Part shown: positions 1 to 9,900 of the stretch, piece after piece
Numbering within the stretch: position 1 is the first letter of the stretch
Layout: each line of letters opens with the position of its first letter
From: Bryobacteraceae bacterium
GTDB lineage: Bacteria; Acidobacteriota; Terriglobia; Bryobacterales; Bryobacteraceae
DNA length: 64,000 nucleotides
Assembly (NCBI GenBank): GCA_019748195.1
Contig: JAIEPW010000129.1
Span: 1-64,000, forward strand
Direction: 5' to 3'
Made by a program: the position numbers and the translations under genes
The notes under the pieces: generated by a model
What the model was told of the DNA's origin: nothing
Database searches by the model: none
What the model saw: the letters and a program-made list of their open reading frames with translations, nothing else

Positions 1-2579
1 TACGGGACCTGCTTGTTGCCGGTCCAGCCCGAAGGCTCGAACCGCACGTGGCTGAACTTGTCGACGAAGAACTTCAGGGGCACTCCGTACTGCAGTCCGT
101 AGGACACCGCCGTCGCGAAGCTGTCCATCAGGCCCGAAATCGTCGAGCCTTCCTTCGCCATGGTGATGAAGATCTCGCCCGGCATGCCGTCCTCGAACAG
201 GCCCACGGTGATGTAGCCTTCGTGGCCGCCAATGGAGAACTTGTGGGTGATGGACTGCCGCTCGTCCGGGAGCTTGCGCCGGATGGGGCGGTACACGATC
301 TTCTCCTGAATCTGAATGGAAGGCGCCGCCGGACCGTTGGCGGCCTTGGCGCCCTTCGCCGTGCCGGAGGACAGCGGCTGCACGCGCTTGGAATTGTCGC
401 GATAGATGGCCACCGCCTTCAGACCCAGACGCCACGATTCGATGTAGGCGTCCATGATGTCCTCGGCCGTGCACTCCTCCGGCATGTTGATGGTCTTCGA
501 AATCGCGCCGGAGATGAACGGCTGCACCGCCGCCATCATCTTCACGTGACCCATGTAGTGGATGGAACGCAGGCCGTTCTGCGGCCGGAAGCTGCAATCG
601 AACACAGCCAGGTGCTCGTCATTCAATCCCGGAGCGCCCTCGATGGTCCCGGTGGAATCGATGTGGCTGACGATCTTTTCCACCTGAGCCGGCGTGTACC
701 CCAGCTTGATCAGCGCCGCGGGAACGGTGTTGTTCACGATCTTGATAACGCCGCCGCCCACCAGTTTCTTGTACTTAACCAGCGCGAGGTCCGGCTCGAT
801 GCCGGTGGTGTCGCAATCCATCATGAAGCCGATGGTGCCGGTGGGAGCGATCACCGTGGTCTGCGCGTTGCGGAATCCGTGGTTCTTGCCCAGCTCGTAG
901 GCGTTGGTCCAGCAGGTTTCGGCGGCGTTGTACAGATCCGCCGGAACGTTGGCGCGATTGATCCGCGATACCGATTCCCGGTGCATCCGGATCACTTCGA
1001 GGAACGGCTGCTCATTCTGGTGATAGCCCGGGCACGGGCCGGTGGACTCCGCGGCGATGCGAGCTGATGTTAGATAAGCCTGGCCGCACATCACCGCCGT
1101 GATTGCTCCAGCCCAATCCCGTCCGGCGTCGCTGTCGTAGGGCATGCCCATGGACATCAGCAGGGAGCCCAGGTTGGCGAAGCCGAGACCCAGGGGGCGA
1201 TAATCATGCGAGTTTACCGCGATCTTCTCGGTAGGATAACTGGCGTTGTCGACAATGATCTCCTGCGCCAGGATTACGGTGTCCACGGCGTGGCGGAAGG
1301 CTTCCACGTCGAACTGGCCGTCCGGGCCCACGAAGCGGATCAGGTTCAGGGACGCCAGGTTGCAGGCCGAATCGTCCAGGAACATGTACTCGCTGCAGGG
1401 ATTCGAGGCGTTGATCCGGGCGGTGTTGCGGGACGTGTGCCAGCGATTTACGGTAGTGTCGAACTGCATTCCGGGATCCCCGCACTGCCAGGTCGCCTCG
1501 GCGATCTGCTTCAGCAGATCGCGCGCCATGTAGCGATCCTTGGGTTGATCCTGGATGCGGGACTTGGTCCACCACTCCCTGTTCTCGATCACCGCGTGCA
1601 TGAACTCGTCGGTGGCGCGAACCGAGTTGTTGGCGTTCTGGAAGAAGATGGACCCGTAGGCGTCGCCGTCGAGAGAGGAATCGTAGCCCGCGTCGATCAG
1701 CGTGTGCGCCTTCTTTTCCTCCTTGGCCTTGCACCAGATGAAGGCTTCGATATCGGGGTGGTCGGCGTTCAGGATCACCATCTTGGCGGCGCGGCGGGTC
1801 TTGCCGCCGCTCTTGATCACCCCCGCGAAGGCGTCAAAGCCCTTCATAAAGCTCAGCGGGCCGGAGGCGCGACCGCCGCCGGAGAGGATGGCGTTCTCCT
1901 CGCGCAGGTTCGACAGGTTGGAACCGGTGCCGGAGCCCCACTTGAACAGCATGCCCTCGGTCTTGGCCAGATCCAGGATGGACTCCAAGGTGTCGCCGGC
2001 GGAATTGATAAAGCATGCCGAGCATTGAGGCTTGCGGTCCGACGGCATCACCTTCTTGAACCCGGCGGTCGCCTCGTCGTAATACCAGCCGTAGCCGCGC
2101 GGTTCCGGCACGCCGACGTTGAACCATACCGGCGAATTGAAGCAAGCCTTCTGCGTCAGCATCAGGTGGGCGAGTTCGGCGCGGAAGTTCTCGGCGTCTT
2201 CCGGGGTGCGGAAATAGCGCTGATCCCGTCCCCAGTCGGCGATGGTGTCGACAACGCGATGCACCAGTTGGGCGACGGAGCGCTCGCGATCCGGAGCGCC
2301 GATCTTACCGTAGAAATACTTGCTGGCAACGATGTTGGTGGCGGTTTGGGACCAGTCCGCGGGCACCTCCACGTCGCGCTGCTCGAAGATCACGGCGCCC
2401 TTATCGTTGCCTATGGTGGCGGTGCGGAGTTCCCACCGTACATCGTCATAAGGGGTCTTGCCGGGCTCCAGCCTGGCGGTGAAATACCGGGGGAAGGACA
2501 CGCCTACCCGTTCCCGTACCGGCAAGGCTCGATGCAAGTCTTTCATTCGGCTGCTTAAATCGACACTAAGCTGTCCCAT
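1..2579 (-). CDS. nrdJ: Adenosylcobalamin-dependent (class II) ribonucleotide reductase, C-terminus beyond window
   Basis: This enzyme reduces ribonucleotides to deoxyribonucleotides with adenosylcobalamin as radical source, so it works with or without oxygen. The start is the ATG at 2577-2579, preceded by an AAGGA ribosome site about 7 bases upstream. The reading frame stays open to base 1, giving about 859 codons with the 3' end missing. Translation shows typical class II catalytic-barrel sequence: FNSPVWFNVG near residue 140, KWGSGTGSNLS near 205, and SGGGRASGPLSFMKGFD followed by KSGGKTRRAAKMV near 225-265. The gene stands alone behind a long leader carrying NrdR-box-like dyads. The leader also holds a 7-bp hairpin at 2647-2666. 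No nrdA, nrdB or nrdD gene is in the window. Family assignment is firm; the exact B12 dependence follows from family resemblance. Confidence 0.93.
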   Translation of the reverse strand, partial: MGQLSVDLSSRMKDLHRALPVRERVGVSFPRYFTARLEPGKTPYDDVRWELRTATIGNDKGAVIFEQRDVEVPADWSQTATNIVASKYFYGKIGAPDRERSVAQLVHRVVDTIADWGRDQRYFRTPEDAENFRAELAHLMLTQKACFNSPVWFNVGVPEPRGYGWYYDEATAGFKKVMPSDRKPQCSACFINSAGDTLESILDLAKTEGMLFKWGSGTGSNLSNLREENAILSGGGRASGPLSFMKGFDAFAGVIKSGGKTRRAAKMVILNADHPDIEAFIWCKAKEEKKAHTLIDAGYDSSLDGDAYGSIFFQNANNSVRATDEFMHAVIENREWWTKSRIQDQPKDRYMARDLLKQIAEATWQCGDPGMQFDTTVNRWHTSRNTARINASNPCSEYMFLDDSACNLASLNLIRFVGPDGQFDVEAFRHAVDTVILAQEIIVDNASYPTEKIAVNSHDYRPLGLGFANLGSLLMSMGMPYDSDAGRDWAGAITAVMCGQAYLTSARIAAESTGPCPGYHQNEQPFLEVIRMHRESVSRINRANVPADLYNAAETCWTNAYELGKNHGFRNAQTTVIAPTGTIGFMMDCDTTGIEPDLALVKYKKLVGGGVIKIVNNTVPAALIKLGYTPAQVEKIVSHIDSTGTIEGAPGLNDEHLAVFDCSFRPQNGLRSIHYMGHVKMMAAVQPFISGAISKTINMPEECTAEDIMDAYIESWRLGLKAVAIYRDNSKRVQPLSSGTAKGAKAANGPAAPSIQIQEKIVYRPIRRKLPDERQSITHKFSIGGHEGYITVGLFEDGMPGEIFITMAKEGSTISGLMDSFATAVSYGLQYGVPLKFFVDKFSHVRFEPSGWTGNKQVP

Positions 2580-2688
2580 GGTGATCCTTCTTCGCTGAAC
2601 TTTTCAAGAGATCTCGGGCGGACCCCGCCGCGATGTTGTTTGTAGCTCGGGTTGGAGCAAACCCGAACCGACCGCAGTTGCCATCTTG

Positions 2689-2734
2689 ACCCTATATATG
2701 GTGTGTCGTCAAGAAAAATAACTATAAGTGGCAC
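2689..2734 (-). promoter_or_regulatory. NrdR box (2689-2704) with a weaker second box (2719-2734)
   Basis: Bases 2689-2704 read ACCCTATATATGGTGT. This matches 14 of 16 positions of the palindromic NrdR-box pattern ACACTATATATAGTGT. A second, weaker match (about 8 of 16, core CTATA) begins at 2719, 30 bp away, close to three helical turns. NrdR represses ribonucleotide reductase genes by binding paired boxes spaced about this far apart. The boxes lie 110-155 bp upstream of the nrdJ start in AT-rich DNA that should hold the promoter. The first box is convincing; the second is tentative. Confidence 0.75.
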
Positions 2735-2814
2735 ATCAAGTTGCAGAATTGTCACACAGACGCCGATCCGGCCTCTGGCGCCTGGCGTTCGTCTAAGTTA
2801 TTGATTATTGGGTA

Positions 2815-3762
2815 CTAGCGGGAACCTCCTCCCCCTTCGGACCTGGGCGTCGCAGCCGGCGTTTCCGTGGGGGAGGCAACGGTGAACGTACGGTAAAGTA
2901 AAGCAAACACAGATAAAATAATTGCCACGACCAAAATGCGGACGATCCAGTTAAGCACCCGGAGGGTCCCGGTCTGGACCAGTTGGACCGGAGCGGGATC
3001 GATGTCCAGCACGTTGACTGTAACAATGGTTACATTGTCTTGGTGTTCCAGCTTCTTGGCAAGAACCCGGCTCATTAGTAACGAGGGCCACATTTCGGGC
3101 CTCGAATCGAACGCAGACGCGATTTCGGCGTCGTCCAGGGTCTTGAACAAGCCATCGCTGGCCAGAATCAGCGTATCGCCCGCCTGCAGGACCAGGGCGT
3201 CGGCGTTACGGTCGATTTCGGCGATTTCCGCGCTGCCGATGTAGGCGGTCAGCGACTCGCGTTCGGGGTGCTCGGCGGCCTGTTTTTCGGTCAGCGACCC
3301 GGCCGCCACGGCCTTTTCCAACAGATTGGCGAACACATGAGCCTTGGTCAGCAACTGCATCCGGCCGTCGCGCACCAGGTACAGGTTGCTGTCACCCACC
3401 GAGATCCAATACAGGCCGGATTCGTGGATCACCGCCGCAACCAGCGTGGTGCCAACTTTTTCTTCCACGGCGAGTTCCTTGGCGTGAGCGACGACAGCCG
3501 CGTTGGTAGTCCGCAGCGAGCGCTCCAGGGCGTCGGGAATGCTCTCGGCGGGCGTTTTTTGCGCATACGCCTCGCGAAACGTGCGGACCGCCGTGCGGCT
3601 GGCGGCATCGCCGTGCTCCATGCCACCCATGCCGTCGGCCAGGATGGACAAGAACCCGGCGTGGTTCAGGAAGGCGCGCTCTTCCGACTCGCCGAAGCCG
3701 TAGCAATCCTGTTGGGATTGGCGTGCACCGATATCCTGCGCGTGAGCCTGGACGAATCGCAT
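2815..3762 (-). CDS. PP2C-family Ser/Thr protein phosphatase with C-terminal membrane anchor
   Basis: A 315-residue metal-dependent protein phosphatase of the PPM/PP2C (Stp1/PrpC) type, which removes phosphate from Ser/Thr residues modified by Hanks-type kinases. Signature motifs are present in order: RQSQQDCYGF near residue 14 (the usual N-D position is Q-D here), ADGMGGMEHGDAAS near 42-55, ILASDGLFKTLDD near 200, and QDNVTIVTV near 240. The metal-binding aspartates are therefore in place. A hydrophobic segment (roughly 270-292, LNWIVRILVVAIILSVFAL) and a short proline-rich tail follow the domain, so the enzyme is probably tethered to the membrane with the catalytic part in the cytoplasm. 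No partner kinase gene lies nearby. It is on the same strand as the genes on either side but separated by 47 and 235 bp. Confidence 0.9.
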   Translation of the reverse strand: MRFVQAHAQDIGARQSQQDCYGFGESEERAFLNHAGFLSILADGMGGMEHGDAASRTAVRTFREAYAQKTPAESIPDALERSLRTTNAAVVAHAKELAVEEKVGTTLVAAVIHESGLYWISVGDSNLYLVRDGRMQLLTKAHVFANLLEKAVAAGSLTEKQAAEHPERESLTAYIGSAEIAEIDRNADALVLQAGDTLILASDGLFKTLDDAEIASAFDSRPEMWPSLLMSRVLAKKLEHQDNVTIVTVNVLDIDPAPVQLVQTGTLRVLNWIVRILVVAIILSVFALLYRTFTVASPTETPAATPRSEGGGGSR

Positions 3763-3809
3763 TGCGCTGACTGGCGATTATACAAGACTCCGGCAGGCGC
3801 GGACGGAAA

Positions 3810-5852
3810 CTATTCCGCCGGCCGGATCCAGACGATCTCGGCGGTGTAGCGCGGCACCTCGATGGTGAGTCCGGCTTGCAGTTGCGCACCGGACATGCGC
3901 AGAATCCGCCGGCCTTCCTGGAATCGGACGTCGTAGGTGCGAGTGGCATCGAGCCCGCGTACCTGCACTGTCCGCCGAGCCTCGTTCGCTTCCCAGCGGT
4001 AGGCGAACAGCATCGCCCAACCGGTTGGCGGATGGTAGCTCTGAATGACGTCGATGAACTCCTCAGTGGGGCGGTTCGTCAAGTGGAAGACGCGGCTTTC
4101 GGGCAGGATCTCGCGGAAGGTCTTGTACAGCGCGATCTCATCGCGGAGAATCTGAAGGTATTGGGGCTCCATCTCCGGCAGCCTGGTCATCACAATCCAG
4201 GGGCCGCCGAACATGAAGCTGCGCGTGATGTAATTTGTCAGCGCGTCATTTGGCATGTAGCGATCGGTGTAGCGCAGCGGGAACACATACGTCATGGCGT
4301 GCACCGCCTGCCGCGTCACCAGAGGACCGGAGTCGTCGGATGTGATCGACGTAACGTAGTTTTGCAGCATGTTGAACGTCAGCATGTTGCCGCCGTCCTC
4401 GCAGTTTTCCCAGTGGACTTGCGGCCGCTGCTTCTGCACGTGCTGGACGACCCAGTTGAGACCGTCCACCGCGTTCGAGTAGTTCCAGTCCGCCGGCGAG
4501 TGCGTATGGCCGCGCCGGGTGCAGCGCTTCACCATGTTCTCGCCATCCTGAAGAATCCAGTCGACGTCATACTCGTCGATTACGCGGATGAGTTCCGAGG
4601 CGATCCACTCGCGCACGGGCCGGTGGCTGAGGCAGAGCGATTCGGCGCCAAAATACCAGTAGCGGTCCGAGGTGGCCCATTCCGGGTTTTCCTGCAGCAC
4701 CCGCGATTCCGGAGCGGCTTCGGCGAAGGCGATGTGCAACCCGAACTTCATTCCCAAAGAGTGAACGTAGTCAGCGAGAGCGCGCATGCCGCTTGGGAAT
4801 TTTTGCGGATCGGCCCTCCACTCCCCGATCGCTTCGGCCCAGCCGAGGTCCACGACGAAGAGTTCCACGCCCAGGGAAGCCGCGATTTCCGCGTTGTGGC
4901 GTAGCGTGACTTCGTCAATGTTCTGCTGGTAGCGCCACGAGTTCCAGACCACCCACGGGAACTTCGCCGGAGCGGGCTGGGCCAGGATCTTCTCGCCGAA
5001 CTGCTGCACCGTCCAGCCGGCATCATCCCAATCGCCGCGAAAGAGCCCGAGGAACGCACCCGGAACGTGGAACCATTGCCCTGCTTCCACGCGGCGATTC
5101 AGGCCGGTGATGAGACCGGAAAAACTGAGGCGGCCTTCGTCATTCACCCGCTGCACAATGATGTCGGCGCGGCCGTCGAACTCCCATCCGGCGAAAAGCC
5201 CCTTGTCCGTTGAGTCGCGAAGAGCCAGATATCCCATGTGGCGCTGATAGGCGCCGGAGCGGACCAGCGTCTGCTGGCCGGGAGAGCTCAGCGTCCGCCG
5301 ATTCAGCAGGAAGCTGTCGGTCGTGTCCGGACGCAACCACTGATTCAGGTGCAGCGTGGAAATCGGACCGCTGCCGCCTTCCAGGTTCCAGGGCAACATG
5401 CCGGCCCGGCGGATCACGGATGTTTGAGCCGGGCGGAAGCGCACGCGATACCGCAATACGGGCTGTCCGGAGTAGAGCTCCAGGTCCACCTCGATCACCC
5501 CGAGATCGGATGAGTCGGCCAACTGCAAGGTCAGGCGGCGCCCGCCCCGCGGGATAGTCGCCTCCCGCTGCTCCAGCAGGCGGAAGCTGGTGTCGCCGTT
5601 TAACGTAATCTCACCTACCTGGATGCGAATAGGAGAAGAACTTACGTCATTGGGAGATCGCCACGAATCTCCCCTTCCGGCCAGAACGAGTTCCCGCAGC
5701 CGGAACTTATCCTGTTGATTTAACTCGAAAGATGCCTGGATCAATCCGTTCGATAGGTTCCAAGTGCGCGATGCATTATCGAAGGTGAATGTGACGTCTG
5801 CCGCAACACCTGCGTACAAAGGCATCAGTAAGGCTAGGACTACGCGCACCAT
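3810..5852 (-). CDS. Secreted alpha-galactosidase-like glycoside hydrolase (GH36/clan GH-D)
   Basis: A 680-residue exported protein with a short hydrophobic N-terminal signal (VVLALLMPLYAGVAA). An N-terminal beta-sandwich region of about 270 residues is followed by a TIM barrel with clan GH-D features: VVWNSWRYQQNIDE, VVDLGWAEAIGEW, a LGMKFGLHIAFAEAAPES strand, WILQDGENM and SITSDDSGP. By analogy with GH36 the nucleophile would be D436 (in LQDGEN) and the acid/base D506 or D507 (in SDDS). The lysine normally two residues before the nucleophile (KxD) is absent, so substrate preference may differ from a standard alpha-galactosidase. The enzyme probably acts on plant or microbial oligosaccharides in the periplasm or outside the cell. 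It stands alone between PP2C and a divergent enoyl-CoA hydratase gene. Fold assignment is good; substrate is unknown. Confidence 0.8.
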   Translation of the reverse strand: MVRVVLALLMPLYAGVAADVTFTFDNASRTWNLSNGLIQASFELNQQDKFRLRELVLAGRGDSWRSPNDVSSSPIRIQVGEITLNGDTSFRLLEQREATIPRGGRRLTLQLADSSDLGVIEVDLELYSGQPVLRYRVRFRPAQTSVIRRAGMLPWNLEGGSGPISTLHLNQWLRPDTTDSFLLNRRTLSSPGQQTLVRSGAYQRHMGYLALRDSTDKGLFAGWEFDGRADIIVQRVNDEGRLSFSGLITGLNRRVEAGQWFHVPGAFLGLFRGDWDDAGWTVQQFGEKILAQPAPAKFPWVVWNSWRYQQNIDEVTLRHNAEIAASLGVELFVVDLGWAEAIGEWRADPQKFPSGMRALADYVHSLGMKFGLHIAFAEAAPESRVLQENPEWATSDRYWYFGAESLCLSHRPVREWIASELIRVIDEYDVDWILQDGENMVKRCTRRGHTHSPADWNYSNAVDGLNWVVQHVQKQRPQVHWENCEDGGNMLTFNMLQNYVTSITSDDSGPLVTRQAVHAMTYVFPLRYTDRYMPNDALTNYITRSFMFGGPWIVMTRLPEMEPQYLQILRDEIALYKTFREILPESRVFHLTNRPTEEFIDVIQSYHPPTGWAMLFAYRWEANEARRTVQVRGLDATRTYDVRFQEGRRILRMSGAQLQAGLTIEVPRYTAEIVWIRPAE

Positions 5853-5935
5853 TCGCTTGCCTAGACGAGTATCGGACGAAACAGGTGACAGACTTGAGGA
5901 GATTTTAACGATTATCAGGAATATACTGAACAGCT

Positions 5936-6763
5936 ATGGCGTACGAACAAATTTTGGTGGATCACACCAGCTCTGTAGCAACGATTACACTGAATCGACC
6001 GGACCGGCTGAATGCGTGGACCCGCCAGATGGAAGCTGAATTTACGGAGGCACTGCGGGCGGCCGCGAGCGATGACGGGATCCGGGCAATCGTGATCACC
6101 GGGGCAGGGAAGGGGTTCTGCGCCGGGGCCGACATGTCGCTGCTGAGCGCCGCGGCGGGCAGCGGCGCCACCGACGGCGCCTCCTCCCCGCTACAAAGCG
6201 ATGCCGGGTTTGCCATCAACTCGCGGGATGATTTCCGCAAAAAGCATGCCTGGCTGCTGTCAATCCCCAAACCGGTAATCGCCGCGATCAATGGTCCTTC
6301 GGTGGGGCTGGGGTTTGTGATTCCGCTGTACTGCGATTTCCGGATCGCCGCCGAGTCCGCGAGATTCTCCGTGATCTTCTCCAAGCGAGGCCTGGTGGCG
6401 GAATACGGGTTGGCGTGGATATTGCCGCGGATTGTCGGCCTGCCCAACGCGATCGACCTGATCTTCACGTCGCGCATGGTGGACGCCGCCGAGGCTCTGC
6501 GCCTGGGGCTGGTCACCCGCGTTCTGCCCGATGCCGCGTTTCTGGAGTCGGTCCAGGCCTTCGCCCGCGAGCTCGGCCAAGGCGTTTCGCCCCGTTCGCT
6601 AGCGGTGATGAAGCGGCAGATCTACACCGCACAGTTGGAGGGGCTGGCCCCCAGCATCGATCTGGCGCTGGAGGAAATGCGCCTGAGTTTTGCCAGCGAG
6701 GACTTCAAGGAAGGGGTGGCCCACTTCCTGGAGAAGCGAGCGCCCAGATTCGCCGGGAAATAA
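5936..6763 (+). CDS. Enoyl-CoA hydratase/isomerase family protein
   Basis: A 275-residue crotonase-fold enzyme. Its N-terminus (ITLNRPDRLNAWTRQM) and the oxyanion-hole segments (VITGAGKGFCAGADMSLL near 58-75 and KPVIAAINGPSVGLGF near 112-127) are typical of the family. The region that carries catalytic residues reads FSKRGLVAEYGLAWILPRIVG, where enoyl-CoA hydratases usually have a first glutamate in an FxxxGLxPE pattern. Members act on CoA thioesters in fatty-acid or aromatic-acid degradation, and the exact substrate cannot be read here. There is no ribosome site near the ATG. A TATACT element (5922-5927) ends 8 bases before it, which fits a leaderless transcript. The gene is divergent from the glycosidase gene and is not in an operon with other beta-oxidation genes. 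Confidence 0.88.
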   Translation: MAYEQILVDHTSSVATITLNRPDRLNAWTRQMEAEFTEALRAAASDDGIRAIVITGAGKGFCAGADMSLLSAAAGSGATDGASSPLQSDAGFAINSRDDFRKKHAWLLSIPKPVIAAINGPSVGLGFVIPLYCDFRIAAESARFSVIFSKRGLVAEYGLAWILPRIVGLPNAIDLIFTSRMVDAAEALRLGLVTRVLPDAAFLESVQAFARELGQGVSPRSLAVMKRQIYTAQLEGLAPSIDLALEEMRLSFASEDFKEGVAHFLEKRAPRFAGK

Positions 6764-6823
6764 CATGTTTACCGAAACACTGAAGACCAAGTTAACAGCG
6801 TAAACCACTGATTTGAAAGAGTC

Positions 6824-6852
6824 TTGACAGCCTCCCGGAATCGTGTCAGACT
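6824..6852 (+). promoter_or_regulatory. Possible sigma-70 promoter of the TonB receptor gene
   Basis: A perfect -35 hexamer TTGACA at 6824-6829 is followed after 17 bases by CAGACT at 6847-6852, a poor -10. It lies 60 bp upstream of the receptor ATG, which has its own GGAGG ribosome site. The -35 and spacing are good, the -10 weak. Confidence 0.4.
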
Positions 6853-6911
6853 CCTGCCAGCTTCATGTCTAAATCGATCGGGTATCCTCCCGATTCCGGA
6901 GGTTCGTTTCC

Positions 6912-9900
6912 ATGAGGTTTGCTCGGCGAGGTTGTGTTCTTGCCCTTTTGGGACTGCTGATGATGTTTCCCGCCCGCAGTTTCGGGCAGACGGCGGCTGG
7001 GAGCGTCGCCGGCTTAATCACGGATGAATCAGGCGCTGTGATTCCCGGCGCGACCATCCGGGTGGTGAACAAGCAGACCGGCGCCGCGAGAACTTTGACC
7101 AGCGCGGCGGACGGCGTGTTCCGGGCCGAACTGTTACAGGCAGGCGAATACGAGATTCGCGTGGAAGCCCAGGGATTCCGGTCGGCGGTGCGCGCCGCGA
7201 CGGTAGCGACCGGCGCCACAACCTCGGCGGATTTCCGGATGCAGGTGGGCGCCGCTGCCGAGACCGTGACCGTTGAGGGAGCGGCGGCGCAGATCAGCTA
7301 TGACTCAAACAAGATCGACGGGGTCGTAACGCGCAAGCAGATCCAGGATTTGCCGCTGAACGGCCGCAGCTTCCTGCAGCTCGCGTTCCTGGAGCCCGGG
7401 GTGACTGTATCGACGGGATCCACATCCCAATACAACTCCCAGTTCTCGGTTTCGGTGCTGGGCGCCAACGATCGCCGCACCGCGATCGCCGTGGATGGAG
7501 GCAATATCCGCAATCCGATCGAGGGGCAGAGCTCGCAGAACTTCTCGCAGGAAGTGGTCCAGGAGTTCCAGCTTTCGAGCGTGAACTTCGACCTTTCGAC
7601 CGGAAACTCCGCCACGGGCGCGGTGAACATCGTCACGCGAACCGGGTCCAACGATTTCCACGGGTCCGGCTACTTCTTTTTCCGCGATCAGAACATGGCG
7701 GGGTATCCCGCGCTGGTGCGGGATCCGCGCAACCCCGAACCTCCCTTCGCGCGGCGGCAAAGTGGATTCTGGGTGGGGGGACCCATGTGGAAGGACCGGG
7801 CGTTCTTTTTCTTCAACATGGAGCACAACAACCAGGACTCCGTGGTGACCTTCCAGCCGAATCAGCCCAGCGTGCAGCCGCTGGCGCAGAACGCGACCAG
7901 CCCCTACACGGGCACGCAGCTCAGCCCCCGTTGGGATTTCCGGATCAACGACAAGCACAACATGTTTCTGCGCTACTCGCAGGACCGCAATAAGGCGTTT
8001 GGTCCCGCCGGCGGCGCGCAGGACCCGACCAATTGGCTGGTGAACACAAACTGGGCGCTGCAAAGCATGTTGGGCGTTACTTCCACCCTCTCGTCCACAT
8101 TGGTGAACGACGCCCGCTTCCAGTTCGCCTACTGGAACAACCGCAATCTGTTTCCCGAAGCCTCCGATTGCCCGAGTTGCATCGCGCTGGACCTTCCGCA
8201 GATCTCCATCGCCGGAACGAACGTGGTGCTGGGTCACACGCAGAACGCGACCCAGGGCCGCGACATCCGCACCTACCAACTGGTGGACAACATGACCTGG
8301 CAGAAGGGCGCCCACCGGATGAAGTTCGGCGGCGAGTGGCAGCTCACCGACATCTCCGGTTTTTGGGGATTCTGCGATCCGGCGTGCGTGACCGTGTACT
8401 CGCCGGAACTGGTGCGATCGCTGACGCCTTCGATTCAGGTTCCCAGCGTGATCCGAAGTCTGAACGATGTGCTCCAACTGCCGGTTTTGGGCGTCAACGT
8501 GGGTTTCGGTGCGCCGGATCAGCCGCAGCCGTTCCAACTGGACCGGGCGCGGTACAACCACCGCTTCCACTTCTACTGGCAGGATTCGTGGCGAATCAAG
8601 CCGCGCTTCACCTTGAACTACGGACTCGGGTGGCAGGCGGAAACGAATCTGGCCAACCATGACCTGGACAAGCCCGCGTATCTTGCGCCGATCGTGGGCG
8701 GCGGGGACAATCTGAAGCCAACCAAGCGCGACTGGAACAACTTCTCGCCGGCGATCGGTTTTGCCTGGCAGCTCGACAAGTCGGCAAAGACTGTGCTGCG
8801 AGCGGGTTCGGGTATCTTCTACGATTCCAACTTCCTGTGGCAACGGCTGAACGAGCGAACGCTGCTGGGGCCCCGCGGCAACGGACGGCAGAACATCGCG
8901 GGAGCTTTCATTCCGAACTTCCAGAGCGGAATCCCCGGCGTCGCCGTGGGCCGTCCCCTCGATTTTCAGAACGTTCCCACCGAGTTCCGCCTGGGGAACT
9001 TCATGAATCAGCTTGGGCAGATCGGATCGTTCCTCGGCCAGCAGTTTGCGCCGAACTTCTCTGACCTGTCGATTCGCGGTATCGATCTGGCGAAGTCGGC
9101 GTCGGGTTTCTCCACCATCTTCCCGCGCGACTATCCGGTGATGTATGGCTTGCATTACAACATCGGCGTGCAGCGCGAACTGATGAAGGACCTGGTGGTG
9201 ACCGCCGATTTCGTCATGCGCCAGTTCAACCGGCTGAACTACCTGGATTTCGGAGTCGCGCCGGACGCCAATCGATTCCAGAGCGCGCGCGGTCCGGTCA
9301 TTCCACAATGCGTGGGCGCGCAATCGCAGGACCCGCGGGCGCAGTGCTCCACCGGTCCGATTCAGTACCGTATTCCAGGAGCGCGCTCGCTCTATCGCGG
9401 CCTGTTGATCAAGGCGGACAAGCGGTTCTCGCGGCGGCATCAGTTCACCATCTCCTACGCGCTGCAGGACCGGGTGAGCGTAGACGGCATCATCAACAAG
9501 GAGAACTGGATGGAGACATACTCCACGGCCGGACCTCGGCACGTGCTGAATATCAGCGGGATTGTCGACCTGCCGTGGGGATTCCAGTTCTCGTTCATCT
9601 CGGCGATGGCCAGCCGCTCCCCGGTGACGGCCACCATTTCCAACATCGACCTGGATGGCGACGGCACCAACGCCTCCCCGTTGCCGGGCATCGCCTGGAA
9701 CCGGCTGAACCGGGACGCCGGCGTTCAGGACCTGCGCCAGGCCGTGGCGGACTTCAATACGAATTTTGCCGGACGGCGCACGCCGCGCAATCAGTTGATC
9801 CCGGAAATCCGGCTGCCCGAGAATTTTGACCTCGGCGATTTTTTCAGCAGCCAGGACATCCGCGTAACGAAGTTCTTCACGTTCCGCGAACGGTACCGGA

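Noticed and set aside
1206-2558. A 450-codon plus-strand frame
   Set aside because: It is antisense to nrdJ, which has convincing catalytic-domain sequence on the minus strand.
2580-2814. Cobalamin riboswitch in the nrdJ leader
   Set aside because: I found no B12-box-like sequence; only a simple hairpin and NrdR-like dyads are visible.
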